Source: Bufo bufo (lineage: Eukaryota; Chordata; Amphibia; Anura; Bufonidae). Taken from it: a stretch of 64,000 nucleotides of DNA. Positions 39,052-49,789 of this stretch are shown here, piece by piece; positions within the stretch are counted from its first letter, which is position 1, and the number at the start of each line of letters is the position of its first letter. The translations under genes and the position numbers were made by a program. The DNA is taken from NCBI RefSeq assembly GCF_905171765.1, contig NC_053392.1, forward strand, positions 446,862,837-446,926,836, in the 5' to 3' direction. The notes beneath the pieces are model-generated. The model saw nothing but the letters and a program-made list of their open reading frames with translations, did not search any database and was not told the origin of the DNA.

Positions 39052-40421
39052 CCCCTTCCTGCTGCATCTATTTTCCAATTTTGCAATTTTTTTTTTTACT
39101 GACTGCCTTCCAAAAGCCATAACTTTTTTTCCATTTACATTTTTTTTTCTGGGACAAGTTGTACGCTGCACCATTTAATAATTCATATGATGTATATGAT
39201 TTATATTGTTTTTATGTTTCATAAAAAACTTTGTAAACAAATTCTTTGCATCACCATAAATCTGACATCCATAACATTTTTATATTTTTTTTTCTACAGA
39301 GCTGTGTGAGGACTCTTTTTTGCAGGGTGAGCTTTTGTTTTTAATTATACTATTTTGAAGTATGTATAGCTTTTTGAACACATTTTTTTGAACATGAAAG
39401 TTCACTCTGTGGGATAAATTACTTTAACAGTTTGGCCATTTTGGCATGCAGCAATACCAATATATATATATATATTTTTTTATGTGCAAGATAGGGAAAG
39501 GGGGTGACAAATTTTTACTTTTCTTTTTAAAATTCTGATATTTTTTTTTTTATCCAAACATGTCATCATAAGTTTGCTTATACCACAGACTCCAATAATA
39601 TATTATCGCAGTCTAAGGTACAATTGCATTGTTCCTATTAAGCCCTGCCACAGGCTGGGCTTAATAAGAGCTTGACTATGACAGGCCCTCGAGTGTTCAG
39701 AAGGCACCATAGCTCCCACAATTTCATCATGGGTGAGCCTTTAGAGCATTGGAACCTGCCTTTTTCTGGTAAATTACCTCTTAGGTGTCTGCTGTGTAAA
39801 ACAGCAGGAACCCACCAGATATGGAACCCTCTCAGATTCTGAGTGGGCGCCATCTTAAAGAGAACCTGCCACTACAGAATGCAGTGCAGTCAGCAGGTAG
39901 CATGCTATACAGTACAGCAGAAAAACATGAGTTGATTGTTATATAGTTTTGTGGGAAACGATTAATTAAAACTTGTAGTTTATACATTTATATGTCTGAT
40001 TTTTGTGAACTTAAGACAATCCTCTTGAAGAGCAGAGGTAGTGTTATCAGTCCCTGATAACACCTCCTCCCTGTACAACTGAAGTCAGAAAAAGCATGAT
40101 TTAAAGGGAATCTGCCACCTACATAATGGCTACTAAAGTAAAGCAATTGCCTAATAGCACATAATACCTTATTCCCAAGTGCACCTTTGTACTTTAGTAG
40201 CCATGATGTAGGTGACAGATTTCCTTTTAAATATATGCTTTTTCAGTTGAACACGGGGAGGTGTTTTACTAAATCTTTTCCCACAAAACTATCTATCAAT
40301 CTGCTCAGCTCCTCCTGCTCTATAACATGGTGACTGCAGATTGCCCTGAATTTTGTGGTAACGGGTCCTCTTTAAAGACCAGACATTAGCCATACATGTA
40401 CTGTGGGTGTCAGGAAAGGGG
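39052..40421. mobile_element. TTAA-flanked non-autonomous element with two nested TTAA elements
   Basis: Left TTAA (39048-39051) followed by CCCCTTCCTG; right CAGGAAAGGGG followed by TAAA, a one-base variant of the target. Nested inside is a second element, 39859-40371, between TTAA copies (39855-39858 and 40372-40375) starting AGAGAACCTGCCAC. Inside that is a third, 40105-40226, between TTAA copies (40101-40104 and 40227-40230) with AGGGAATCTGCCACCTACAT inverted ends. Confidence 0.8.
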
Positions 40422-40425
40422 TAAA

Positions 40426-40753
40426 TCAAATTTACCTGTAAAGGCCCCTTTACACTGTACAATTATCATCATGATTCATGGTAGTTATGATTATCGCAAC
40501 AGTAACTGGCAGGGTGAATCCAGGAAAACATGAACAATAAATTATTAAAAATTTGACCGTGGCATGGTCATATAAATTAAATTATTTTTTTGTTATCCTC
40601 AGCATGCTATGCAAATTTTGATCTTACTTGTAGCAACATTTACAATAAGCATTGCTGCCAGCTGTTAGATCCAACCTAATAGAAATGACCATCTGATTTT
40701 CCTTGTAGGGTGGTTTATATGTCAGATTTAACAAGGGAATGGTAAAGCAAATG
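40426..40753. other. Downstream flank of unc93a, no recognised feature
   Basis: AT-rich sequence between the nested TTAA elements and the candidate unc93a poly(A) signal. AATAAAT on the plus strand near 40538 is on the wrong strand for unc93a. Nothing else was recognised. Confidence 0.5.
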
Positions 40754-40759
40754 TTTATT
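40754..40759 (-). promoter_or_regulatory. Candidate poly(A) signal of unc93a
   Basis: TTTATT on the plus strand is AATAAA on the minus strand, about 85 bp after the unc93a stop codon. Short for a vertebrate 3' UTR, so other downstream signals may also be used. Confidence 0.4.
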
Positions 40760-40843
40760 ATTTTGGTCAACTGTAGTAGCAACATGATATAGCAATTATT
40801 AGATAACATATAAGGACAACCATAAACATATTGTATAAACATA

Positions 40844-41115
40844 TTACTCTATTGCATTCTGAACAGTTGTGCTTTCAGTCATATTTAGTACATTTGTCTC
40901 TTGAGCACTCATTTTCTGTTTTCTGTATTCTAAATACTCAAGCACAAGATAAAGGATCATCCCAATCAATAAGATGGAAAGTATTACATATAGCTTTACA
41001 GAAATACACAAAAAGTTACTGTATGCAAATGCAATAACAAAGCCAACAGATTCCCAGAGACGATAATTTGCGAAAGCAGCTTCTTTGTGGTCCTCAAATA
41101 GCACTCCATAAAAAG
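40844..41115 (-). CDS. unc93a: Last coding exon of UNC93 homolog A
   Basis: The exon encodes the C-terminal ~90 residues of UNC93A, a multi-spanning membrane protein of the UNC-93 family within the major facilitator superfamily. FYGVLFEDHKEAAFANYRLW followed by ESVGFVIAFAYSNFLC and a hydrophobic helix (VKLYVILSILLIGMILYLVL) match the vertebrate protein closely. The cytosolic tail ends AIE then a stop. On the minus strand a splice acceptor (pyrimidine-rich tract then TTCTTGCAG, AG at 41116-41117) lies directly upstream, and the exon starts with two bases completing a codon (phase 1). It is the only host exon recognised; earlier exons must lie to the right, and none was found up to 64000. No lesion is visible. 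Confidence 0.9.
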
Positions 41116-41369
41116 CTGCAAGAAAAGGAATGAAAAAATGTTTATTTCAAGTCCATATACAACATGATATTTGTATATGACATCATGCATATTAAAATGT
41201 TTTATATATCTATCAGGTGTATCATTATCCAGCTAAAAGATTGCTTCAAAATTAAACAGTGTAGACAGAAACATTTAGTGGTGCCCTTAAAAGGGTTTTC
41301 CATCACATAAACAGATGGCCTTTCCTTGAGTGGTGGTCTGACATTCAGGCACCTTCAGATAAGTGAATA

Positions 41370-42620
41370 CAAAAGTGAAGACAGTCGGCACTCCCCTTGC
41401 AGAGTCGTGGTGCTCGCGTCCTGGGTAAGAAAAACCCACTTATGATATGGAACAAAAGACCGGCACTTCACTTCTTGTCAATCTTTACTTTATTGAAGCA
41501 TGGAGGAACAGTGCTGATGCGACACGTGTTTCGGCTCAAATACGAGCCTTTGTCAAGCATAGTAAATTACTGCATGAAACACATTAAAATAGTGCGCCCA
41601 TATCGGCGTCCAACGTGATGACGTCACATCACCATGGAAACAAAGATACACAAAACATGAAGCGCAACAATTACAAAACATTGTTGCAACATGGTCCCGA
41701 TGCTGTTAAACATGTAATTCAATTGAATCTTATAGCTTTAATTAGAGTGGGTTTTACAGAAGAAAGGAGTTAGCAAATAGCATGAGATACAGAAATACAG
41801 CAAATACAATTATTGAAATAATTATCCTGAGAAATAAATCTCCTACAGACTACATATAACTTAAGGGTATCATATCTTGTTGCTTTTTTCATTTTTTCAT
41901 TTTCTCTGTGACTAGACAAATACAAAATATGTATTAAAATACAATGACAACTATTGTCTATTGCAAGAATGAAGAAAAAAAACTTATATATCTTACAGAA
42001 ATGCATTTAATTCATATTCCCGATTTAAACCTTTTGGTTCAATGGTCTGCAGGGTATGGATCTAAAAACATTCACGTTTTTTGAGTAATAGCAACCTGTT
42101 GCCACCTCTACGTGGTGGCAGCACCTGCTCGATGATCTGGAATCTTAGTTGTGAAACATTGTGAGAACATCTGTCAAAATGATAAGGAATAGGCAACAGC
42201 AGATTTTTCTTACGTATAGTGGATTTATGATTGCTGAACCTATCCTTCATTCTGACAGATGTCTCACCAATGTACAACAAGCCACAAGGGCACTTTAACA
42301 GATACACAACGTAGTTGTTATCACAGGTAAAAAAAACCTTTAAAGGAAATTTTTTACCAGTGTGTGGATGGGAAAAGGATTCACCCTTAATTACCGCAGA
42401 ACAGTGAACACACTGCAAACAAGGAAAATTGCCCCTTTTTGGTGTGGAAAGAAAAAGTTGACGAGGCATATTCATGGTACCACCTATGTCTGCTTTAACA
42501 ATGGTATCTCTAATATTTTTAGTTCTCTTGTAGCAGATCATAGGTATATCATGAAATTCGACAACATCTGGGTTTTCTGAAAACCAAAAAAACAACGGAT
42601 GACGGAACGTATGGCATCCA
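41370..42620 (-). mobile_element. Penelope-like element B, 5'-truncated
   Basis: Minus-strand copy lying in the last intron of unc93a. Coding sequence for the C-terminal region is followed (toward lower coordinates) by an AT-rich 3' region and a terminal-repeat piece with GACAAAGGCTCGTATTTGAG and then CCGAAAC (about 41528-41556), as in element D at 49880-49910. The upstream end is cut near 42600 by a MITE-like sequence. Confidence 0.75.
41997..42600 (-). pseudogene. Penelope-like protein C-terminus with GIY-YIG domain
   Basis: The minus-strand frame carries the Cys-rich lead-in (FPCLQCVHCSAVIKGESFSH), then NNYVVYLLKCPCGLLYIGET, the GIY-YIG core, with Arg in RMKDRFSNHKSTI. The C-terminal Arg/Leu-rich part (LLLLKKRECF) meets a TAG at 42062, after which the frame goes on as IHTLQTIEPKGLNREYELN to its natural end near 41997, so the TAG replaces a sense codon. 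Reverse transcriptase sequence is missing. Residues upstream of about 42600 in the open frame come from a MITE and are not part of the protein. Confidence 0.82.
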
Positions 42621-42765
42621 TTTTTTTTGCGGAACCGTTTTTTGTGCGCAATAATTGTAATAATGCCTATCCTTGTCCGCAAACTAGAAAAAAATAGGAC
42701 ATACACTATTTTTTTGCGGGGCAACGGAACGGACATACTGATACGCTGTCCGCATCAGTACGATC
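42600..42765. mobile_element. Fragment of Harbinger-like MITE
   Basis: TTTTTTTTGCGGAACCG, CCTATCCTTGTCCGCAAACT and GGGGCAACGGAACGGACATA match the interior of the complete MITE at 49914-50170, but terminal repeats are not clear. Confidence 0.6.
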
Positions 42766-42904
42766 AGGGATGGACGAATGAAACATCCGAAGTCAATTTG
42801 CATAAAACTTTGTTCCAATACTGTACGGAGCAGCAGCTCTGTACAGTATTAGAATGTATTGGCTCCGATGAGCCAAAGTTATTACTTTGCGAAGTCTCGC
42901 AAAA

Positions 42905-43085
42905 CTTCAGGTAATAACTAGTGATGAGCGGCATAGGCAATATTCGTTTTCACAATATTTCTTAAATTTATGGCTTAATATTCGCCGTAAATTCGCAAAT
43001 TCTAGAATTTACGATCTCCAGTCATTATTTTTCTTGATTGCGAAAATCGGCAATGTAGTTTTGCTACATTTCAAAAGCTCCTAGA
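42905..43085. mobile_element. Terminal part of a hAT-like non-autonomous element
   Basis: TAGTGATGAGCGGCATAGGC begins an AT-rich stretch with repeated ATATTCG/TTCGC motifs, typical of hAT-like termini of the TAGNGATGAGC type. No matching right end or 8-bp duplicate was found. Confidence 0.45.
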
Positions 43086-43348
43086 AGTTTCCTGAGACTG
43101 GAGAAAATGGTTGGCAGCAACTTTCGTGACTGTGAGGATGAACTCCACTGTAATTTTACATTACAGCTGTAATGGTGCAGAACCCCAGCAACCAGACAGA
43201 GGTCAAATAATAGTGGATTTATTAAATAAACGGCAGTACAGTCTAAACCAGTAAGCATATATAGGTAACCAACCCGAAAAATAACCTGTGCAGGGAAACA
43301 CCAAGGTGACAGCCAGTGACCAGGCCAAAGTTCTTATGCGCACTATTA

Positions 43349-43626
43349 GGCCTCATGCACACGACCGTTGTGTGTTTTGCAAAACACGGATCGCGTCCGT
43401 GTGCGGTCCACAATTTTCAGAACAGCACGGACAGCCATTGATATAACTGCCTATTCTTGTCCGCAAAATGGACAAGAATAGGACAGTTTATATTTTATTT
43501 GCGGGCCACAAAACGGAGCAACAGATGCGGACAGCACACTCCCCATTGAAGTGAATAGGTCCGCATCCGAGCAGCAAAAACTGCGGCTCAGTGGCGGACC
43601 AAAACAATGGTCGTGTGCATGAGGCC
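43349..43626. mobile_element. Harbinger-like MITE
   Basis: Terminal inverted repeats GGCCTCATGCACACGACCGT and its complement are flanked by TTA (43346-43348 and 43627-43629). Inner inverted pairs include CCTATTCTTGTCCGC / GGACAAGAATAGG. 278 bp, no coding sequence. Confidence 0.9.
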
Positions 43627-43659
43627 TTAGTCTGTGTAACGTGGTACCTAGGGATGAGA

Positions 43660-45890
43660 CATCAGGATTTCCAGGGTCCGATCCAAGGTCATACACGAGA
43701 CAAACTGTTCAGCAAAGAACATCTCACCCAGCCTGAGATGGATGTCCTTGCTAAACGGTTGAATTTCGCAATCACACCAAGAACCATACCAATAGTTGAT
43801 ATTATTTCAGCCACTGAAGCCTCAATCCACAGCAACAAAGTACCACAGGGTGAGGCTGAACAACTTCGCCTTAAAGTGTCTGCAGCTCTGGCCAGTGCCA
43901 AACCACCTCCTTCAAACTTGACTAGAGAAGAAAGGAAGGCGGTTACATCCCTGAAGAAAGACGCAAACATCACCATCCTGCCTGCGGATAAAGGAAGATG
44001 CATGGTTGTACTTAATACATCTGACTACGATGCCAAGGTGACCACACTCCTGGATGATAACAACACATATGAGGCCCTAAGACGAGATCCAACCAGTGGC
44101 TACAAGAAGAAGATTATAGAACTACTACAACAACTAGAAAAGGACAAAATCATTGATCGGGCCATGTATCATCGCCTCTACCCTGGGGAAGCCCCTCCAT
44201 GTATTTATGGACTTCCTAAGATACATAAGGATGGGACCCCTCTCAGGACGATTGTCAGCAGCATCAACTCTGTGACCTACAATGTGGCAAAATACTTAGC
44301 CAGAATCCTAGCGCCCTTGGTTGGAAACACACAACATCACATACAGAACTCAGGATTTCACCACCAAAATCCAGAACTTGGTATTGGGCACAGAAGAAAC
44401 AATGGTCTCCTATGATGTTACATCCCTCTTCACCTGCATACCCACTACAGAGGCAATTGAAACAGTTGCTACTAGACAACACCTTAGGCTGCAGAACATA
44501 ACTTAGCCCAGACCAAGTGTGTGCCTAACTGGACCTTTGTCTGAGTACCACCTACTTCAAGTTCTACAAGCAAAAACATGGCTGTGCTATGGAATCGCCA
44601 GTCTCACCTATTGTAGCTAACCTCTATATGGAGGAAGTAGAAAGGAAAACCCTGACCACTTTCAAGCGAATTATACCAAGTCATTGGTTCAGATATGTGG
44701 ATGACACTTGGGTTAAAATTCATAAACAAGAGTTACAGGCTTTCACCGACCACATCAACTCAGGGGATCATAACATCAATTTCACGCGGGAAGATATGCA
44801 GAAGAACAAACTGGCGCTTCTGGACTGTCTTATAACAGTGGAAGAGGGAAGGAAGCTGGGAATAGAGGTCTATCGAAAACCAACACACACAGACCAGTAC
44901 CTGCTATTTGATTCCCACCATCCTCTAAACCACAAACTGGGAGTCATCCAGACTCTACACCACCGGGCAGAGAAAATTCCCACCAGCACAGAGGCCTGGC
45001 GAAGGAATTTAGGCGAAGGAATTCAAACACCTCAGAGGGGCACTTAAAACTTGTGGGTATCCAGATTGGGCCTTTGTCAAAACAGAAGGAAGAAGAAGAA
45101 AGAGCACCAAGACTACCAGTGAGGGCGAGAAGCATGACAGACGCAAGAATATGGTTATCCCATATGTAGCTGGGGTGTCTGAGAAACTCAAAAGTATTTT
45201 TAATAAACATCACATCCCTGTCTGCTTTAAACCCAGCAACACACTGAGGCAACAACTGGTTCACCCAAAAGACCCAATGCCTAAACACAAGATGGAAAAC
45301 ATTGTGTACACAGTCCAGTGCAATGAGGAATGCTCAGAACTGTATATCGGCGAAACAAAACAACAACTACATCAGCGTATGGCTCAGCATAGAAGAGCCA
45401 AAACCTCTGGTCAAGATTCAGCCGTGTACTTACATCTAAAAGAAACAGGTCACACCTTTGAAGACAGTCAAGTACGTGTTTTGGATAAGGAGGCCGATTG
45501 GCACAAACAAGGTGTGAAGGAGGCCATCTACGTAAAAATGGAGAAGACAAGCTTGAATAGAGGCGGGGGTGTTAGACATCTATTGTCTGCCACATACAAT
45601 GCTGTCTTGACACCTTTTTCTGGGAGCTCATTATCACCTACTGACTCCAATTAGGATAATGGGATCAACACCTTTGACCCCATGCTGGGTATAATGACCT
45701 CTGACCCCATGCTGGGTATAATTAACAGATGTTGATTCAGTAGCATATTTATTCCCAGAGAATTCTTGTACAGTCACTCAGAATTGAGAAAGCTCGTTAA
45801 AAGAACGAGTGAAACGTTTTCAAGAAATCGACAGTAAGTCCAGTTGCCTTGATTTATTCTTTACAGATATACCATGACCTGGAAAAATGA
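43660..45890 (+). mobile_element. Penelope-like element C, near full-length but decayed
   Basis: Reverse transcriptase and GIY-YIG endonuclease coding sequence on the plus strand, then a 3' region with a direct repeat (CCCATGCTGGGTATAAT at about 45680 and 45708) and a terminal piece with TTGAGAAAG-CTCGTT-AACGAG-TGAAACG (45785-45817). The left boundary is set where homology to the protein begins. Confidence 0.8.
43662..45654 (+). pseudogene. Penelope-like reverse transcriptase with GIY-YIG endonuclease
   Basis: Four plus-strand frames join into one protein. 43662-44330 holds the N-terminal region and RT start: LTREERKAVTSLKKD, ITILPADKGRCMVVLNTSDY, PPCIYGLPKIHKDGTPLRTI. After a shift near 44320, TMVSYDVTSLFTCIP carries the first catalytic Asp. 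After stops around 44506, SPVSPIVANLYMEEVE and WFRYVDDTWVK (catalytic YVDD, about 44695) follow. A further shift near 45045 leads to 45151-45654, with Cys-poor linker and VYTVQCNEECSELYIGETKQ, the GIY-YIG core. At least three lesions, so inactive. It lies opposite to unc93a. Confidence 0.88.
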
Positions 45891-46785
45891 GAACCTTCAC
45901 AGACAGCAAAGATGAGGTATTCAGAGGCAGTCTCTAAAGAAAAATCGAGGAAGGCAGAGATTATGCACAGGTAAGTCTGGGAGAATATGAACCGCAACAT
46001 ACACCCGGGTTGTCAAAACAACAGTGGGCTCTCACCAGCCAGGGAGTTCACCTTTTAAGTATCTGCTAGCCAATCACAAAGTGCCATGTGTCTATTCCTC
46101 ATAGGTCATATAATGATCCTAATCCCTGACACTTGTGCTGCCTAGGCTGGTCCTTAGATAAGGTACGCGTACGTTAGGCCGCATATCCTTTTGCCAACCT
46201 CCTCTCGAACGTGCACACGGAGGCTCGAGTGGCCCAGCATGAATGCACGATCCCGGAACGGAACCCGCAGGTGATACTGGAGACAGGACCGGCCCCCACG
46301 TGCCACCATCAGTCCAGTAAATCTGCCTCCGAGAACCCGGCGGTCTTCCCCTCCGGCGACCATGCGGACGCACTACCGCGTCTGCCCGCAAAGTAGTCGT
46401 AACCGAAGACTCCCCAGGCACATGCGTGACCTGTCCTGCTACTCCAACGGGGTCCCCCACAGGCTGAGCCCCACGAGGACCCCTGGGGGCCCCAGTGGAT
46501 CGCGGAGCAAAAGATTGTCTTACAACAGCACTGTTTTTATTACATTTTGCATGCATGACAGAACAATAGCTTTGAATGCAGATAGAATGCTCCAATATTT
46601 TTGCAATTGCGAAAATCTGCACTAATGATGCACATATTTTTTTCATAATACATGAAACTTCAAATTTTATCAGGTCTGAGTAGATATTACTGATTAGTGC
46701 ACTAAGTCTGTACAATGTCTGTAGCATATATGTATTGACAGCAGACAAACAGTAATTCCTATCACATTACCTAACACCCTTACAA
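45891..46785. other. Uncharacterised GC-variable region
   Basis: Includes a GC-rich stretch at 46140-46510 that supports overlapping frames on both strands without recognisable protein motifs. 43090-43345 and 45990-46130 may be parts of one older repeat interrupted by the Penelope-like element, but no clear terminus was found. Confidence 0.4.
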
Positions 46786-46967
46786 CAATAAGTTCCGTAG
46801 CAGAGAGGAGGGAGGAGGCAGGCCGGGAGGACGTCACGAGCCCATGCCGCCTGCTTCATTCATAAAGTGGGCGGCGCAGGTGCATGACGTAGTGAGTGAC
46901 GCTCCGTCCGCCCACCCTCCCGGCCTGCCTCCTTCCTCCTCTCTGCTACGGAACTTAATGTTGTAAG
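46786..46967. repeat. Inverted repeat, ~45-bp near-perfect arms
   Basis: TAAGTTCCGTAGCAGAGAGG at about 46789 pairs with CCTCTCTGCTACGGAACTTA at about 46938, and inner CAGGCCGGGAGG pairs with CCTCCCGGCCTG. The loop contains a CATGCCGCCTGC / GCGGCGCAGGTGCATG hairpin. It looks like a small foldback element; no target duplicate was verified. Confidence 0.8.
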
Positions 46968-47658
46968 TAATACAGATGGATTACACATAATTATTATATC
47001 TTAACAATGTAGGTTAGATAAGATTATACTACAGTGAGCGGGGCCGATGCATTAGAATACAGGGACTGCACCGGTCCCCGCTGTCATTCCTAATCCAGAT
47101 GCCGGCCCCCAGCCCTTCCTCCCTCTGTTGATACACCCGCCCACCACGCTGTGCGGCATGGCGGCGGATATCGGGATTCGTCGGATTCGAATTTGACTAA
47201 ATTACGTTGAGATTCGAGTCCACGAATCCCACAAGATTCGAGGGATTTGTGGATTCGACGTAGTCCCACCTATATATGGGCTAACTAACTATCTAATTTA
47301 ATTGGATAAGGATCCAGAGGAAAGCACAGAGTACAGCAATGACACTGCTCTCTCTCTCAGAACTACAAAAAAAACTGCAGAAAATGGCTGCTGGGGAGTT
47401 TTTGATATAGTAAGTGGTAGGCAACTTTCCTATTGGTTGCTAGGGATGTTGCTAAGCTCTGACAAAGGTATTGCAGACTTCTCATTGGCCCACAAGCAAG
47501 AAGCAGGGAGAGTACTGATGAAAAAAAAAAAACTCTAGAATATTCACGATTATGAATATATAGCACTATATTCTTCATCTTCGCGAATTCTCGAAGTAGC
47601 AATATTTGCGATAAAAATTAGCGATTAGAATTTTCGCGATCAACACTATTATCTATAT
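46968..47658. mobile_element. hAT-like non-autonomous remnants
   Basis: Contains GGATTCGTCGGATTCGAATT and TTCGAGGGATTTGTGGATTCG motifs around 47175-47260 and an AT-rich end with repeated TTCGCGAAT/ATTTGCGAT motifs closing in TCGCGATCAACACTA (about 47650), a hAT-type terminus. The left end was not resolved. Confidence 0.45.
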
Positions 47659-47699
47659 TTAATTTGGTGTCATATATAATGTATGAGTAATTATCAATG

Positions 47700-48554
47700 C
47701 TGTAATACCGGCGGGGGCCAAAATGTTGCCACCGATCCAGGACTCATTCATTTTGATGAAGATAAGTCTATCCACGGAGTCTGTGGACAAACGGGTCCGC
47801 TTGTTGGTGATCACCCCACCTGCCACGCTGAATATCCGCTCAGATAGTACGCTGGAGGGGGGGCAAGACTGTACCTCCAGCACATACTGAGCGAGCTCAC
47901 TGCAGGTGTCCAGCCTGGCAACCCAGTACTCCATGGGGTCGTCGGTGCTCATGCTGTTCGAAGCACCAATGGACCCCATGTAGTCCGCCACCATGCGGGC
48001 CTGCCGCTGGTGGTGACTGCTGCTGCTCCTACTGGGTCGAGCAGGCTGGTAGAACAGCCTCATCTCACCCATAAGATCTCCTGCTTGGCTGGAGCTGCTG
48101 GGTGAGATAAGCAGGGAGAACTGGAGCGCGAGGCAGAGGGTTGGCCTCCTCCAGCTGGCAAAGCAGACTGTCCCACAGTTGTTGCATACGAGCATCCCGC
48201 CAGCATACGAGCATCCCGGGCGGACTAACGGTGCCCCCGGCACCGGCTCTCGCTCCTGACCATTCTCAGACTCCTGAATGTCCACAACCTCCTCAAAAAA
48301 TTCCTCTTGCTCCTCCTGGGCCTGGTCTTGTTGGAGCAGTGTTGCATTGTTGGAGCAGTGTTCTTTCGCTACAAGGCACTCTCCCCAGCATCGAGCAGGC
48401 GGTTTAGTGTCCTGTCGAGCAGGAACACTATGGGGAGCACGTCATTGAGGCCGACATGTTCCCTGCTGACTAGCTTGGTTGCCTGCTCAAAGGTGGCCAA
48501 CACATGGCAGGCCTTTTATATCTACCCCCACTCCACATTGGTGATGTAGGGGAG
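47700..48554 (-). pseudogene. hAT transposase 3, C-terminal part
   Basis: The minus-strand frame 47659-48285 keeps the C-terminal hAT dimerisation region: PMEYWVARLDTCSELAQYVL, CPPSSVLSERIFSVAGGVIT, then NKRTRLSTDSVDRLIFIKMN and ESWI. Upstream (48300-48540) a shifted frame reads QATKLVSREHVGLNDVLPIV, the end of the RNase H-like core. A solo LTR (48555-49455) cuts the gene, which continues at 49456-49540. Frame breaks near 48290 and the insertion make it inactive. It is related to transposases 1 and 2. Confidence 0.85.
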
Positions 48555-49455
48555 TGTCACGGCCTATGGTGTGCTTAGTGACATTTTCCTTCACTTGGTT
48601 GCCCGTGACTACGTTTGGTGTTGTATGCATGTGGTGGCAGTGTCTCGGCCTTCTGGCTGATCCCCAGGACATGGTTACCACGCATGCCGTTGCCCATGGC
48701 AACAGATGAAGTCTGTATTTGTGTGTACTTCCCCTTTAAGTGGCCGTCTTCCCTTGCCTTGTGTTGGAAGGGTTAACTTCCTTCCTAGTATGTGTGCACT
48801 GGGTGTGTCTGTGTGTGGGTGTGGCTACAAGGGCTATAAAGCCTCAGTGAAGATCAGTAGTCTGAGGGGTACTTCAGCCATGGCTAGCTGGAGGCATCCG
48901 CCTGTGATATACCATCTGCCAGGGGGCCACCCTTGTGGTCATAGCTTATGTTTCATGGTGTTATGAAGGTGTGTGTGTTTGATCTCTTTATTTATTGCAG
49001 CTTATGGTTTCCTGGGTTCCCGTGTGATGTGTGGTGTGTGCTGTGTTCCTTGTGTTGTTGTGGACAGCAGCACTTGCACATGGGTTCCAGGCTGTGTGTC
49101 TGTGGCAGGTAGGTGTGGTTCTTCTTTCACTTACCTGCCATTGCCATATGTCTGTTTATGTTTCCCCTTTCTTTATAGCTTGGCCAGTGAGACTCCTGTT
49201 CGTCCGTATCCTGGAGGAACAGGTAGTCTTACCCTTCTCCTAGTCCAGGGCCACCCTGAGGGCGATTAGCAATATTAGGTTTCCGGAGTATGAGCCCTCC
49301 CACCATCAGGGCCGGCTCATACGGCTAGGAGACAGGGTCAGAATTAGGGATTGATAGGAGGTGACCTGCTCCCTGATTCCTGTCCTGGCCTTGCATCGAT
49401 CATCCATCTTCTGGCATCGCACGGCTGAGGGTTTTCCCCATCCTCAGCCGTGACA
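48555..49455. mobile_element. Solo LTR (Ty3/Gypsy type)
   Basis: 901 bp, starting TGTCACGGCCTATGG and ending CTCAGCCGTGACA, flanked by a perfect 5-bp duplication GGGAG (48550-48554 and 49456-49460). There is no internal coding sequence, so the element was reduced by LTR-LTR recombination. The palindromic TGTCACGGC / GCCGTGACA ends resemble those of the chromoviruses here. Gly/Cys-rich frames inside it are not genes. Confidence 0.9.
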
Positions 49456-49540
49456 GGGAGTGGGTGTGATGCCCCCGGAGTGCCTAGGTCCAGCAAGTAT
49501 TCCTTCACAGCCCGTCGCTGCTCCCACAACCTCTCCAGAA
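49456..49540 (-). pseudogene. hAT transposase 3, RNase H-like fragment
   Basis: The minus frame reads ILERLWEQRRAVKEYLLDLG, matching the mid-catalytic region that precedes the part at 48300-48540. It ends at 49540, where a non-autonomous hAT terminus (TAGATGGCCTTGCGGTTCGC) begins. Confidence 0.75.
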
Positions 49541-49740
49541 TAGATGGCCTTGCGGTTCGCCCCGCGGTCATTTCGCTGTGAACTTTGCGCCTTTGTGATT
49601 CACTGAACATATGGCAATGTCTGCCGGTGCCATATTCTTTTGCATTGTGCCGAACTTTGACCCATGAAATATCCATCAGGTGGATATAATGTATACAGAG
49701 CAGCACAATGATACCTTTCAACTTGGAAACTCAAGAATGC
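49541..49740. mobile_element. Truncated non-autonomous hAT, same family as 52850-54022
   Basis: TAGATGGCCTTGCGGTTCGC is the terminus seen (inverted) at 54003-54022, and the neighbouring sequence encoding MDISWVKVRHNAKEYG parallels DVSWVKVLHNVKEYGG at 53880-53930. The far end and the target duplicate were not found. Confidence 0.7.
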
Positions 49741-49789
49741 ATCAGCCAGTCCAACTCCCCTGACCCTTGGGGGTTACAGCGATAGATAG

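Noticed and set aside
46119..46748. 209-codon minus-strand frame in a GC-rich stretch
   Set aside because: Low-complexity Arg/Pro/Gly composition, overlapping frames on the other strand and no domain pattern; GC content alone explains it.
48706..49269. Cys-rich plus-strand frames resembling secreted proteins
   Set aside because: They lie wholly inside a solo LTR with exact target duplicates.
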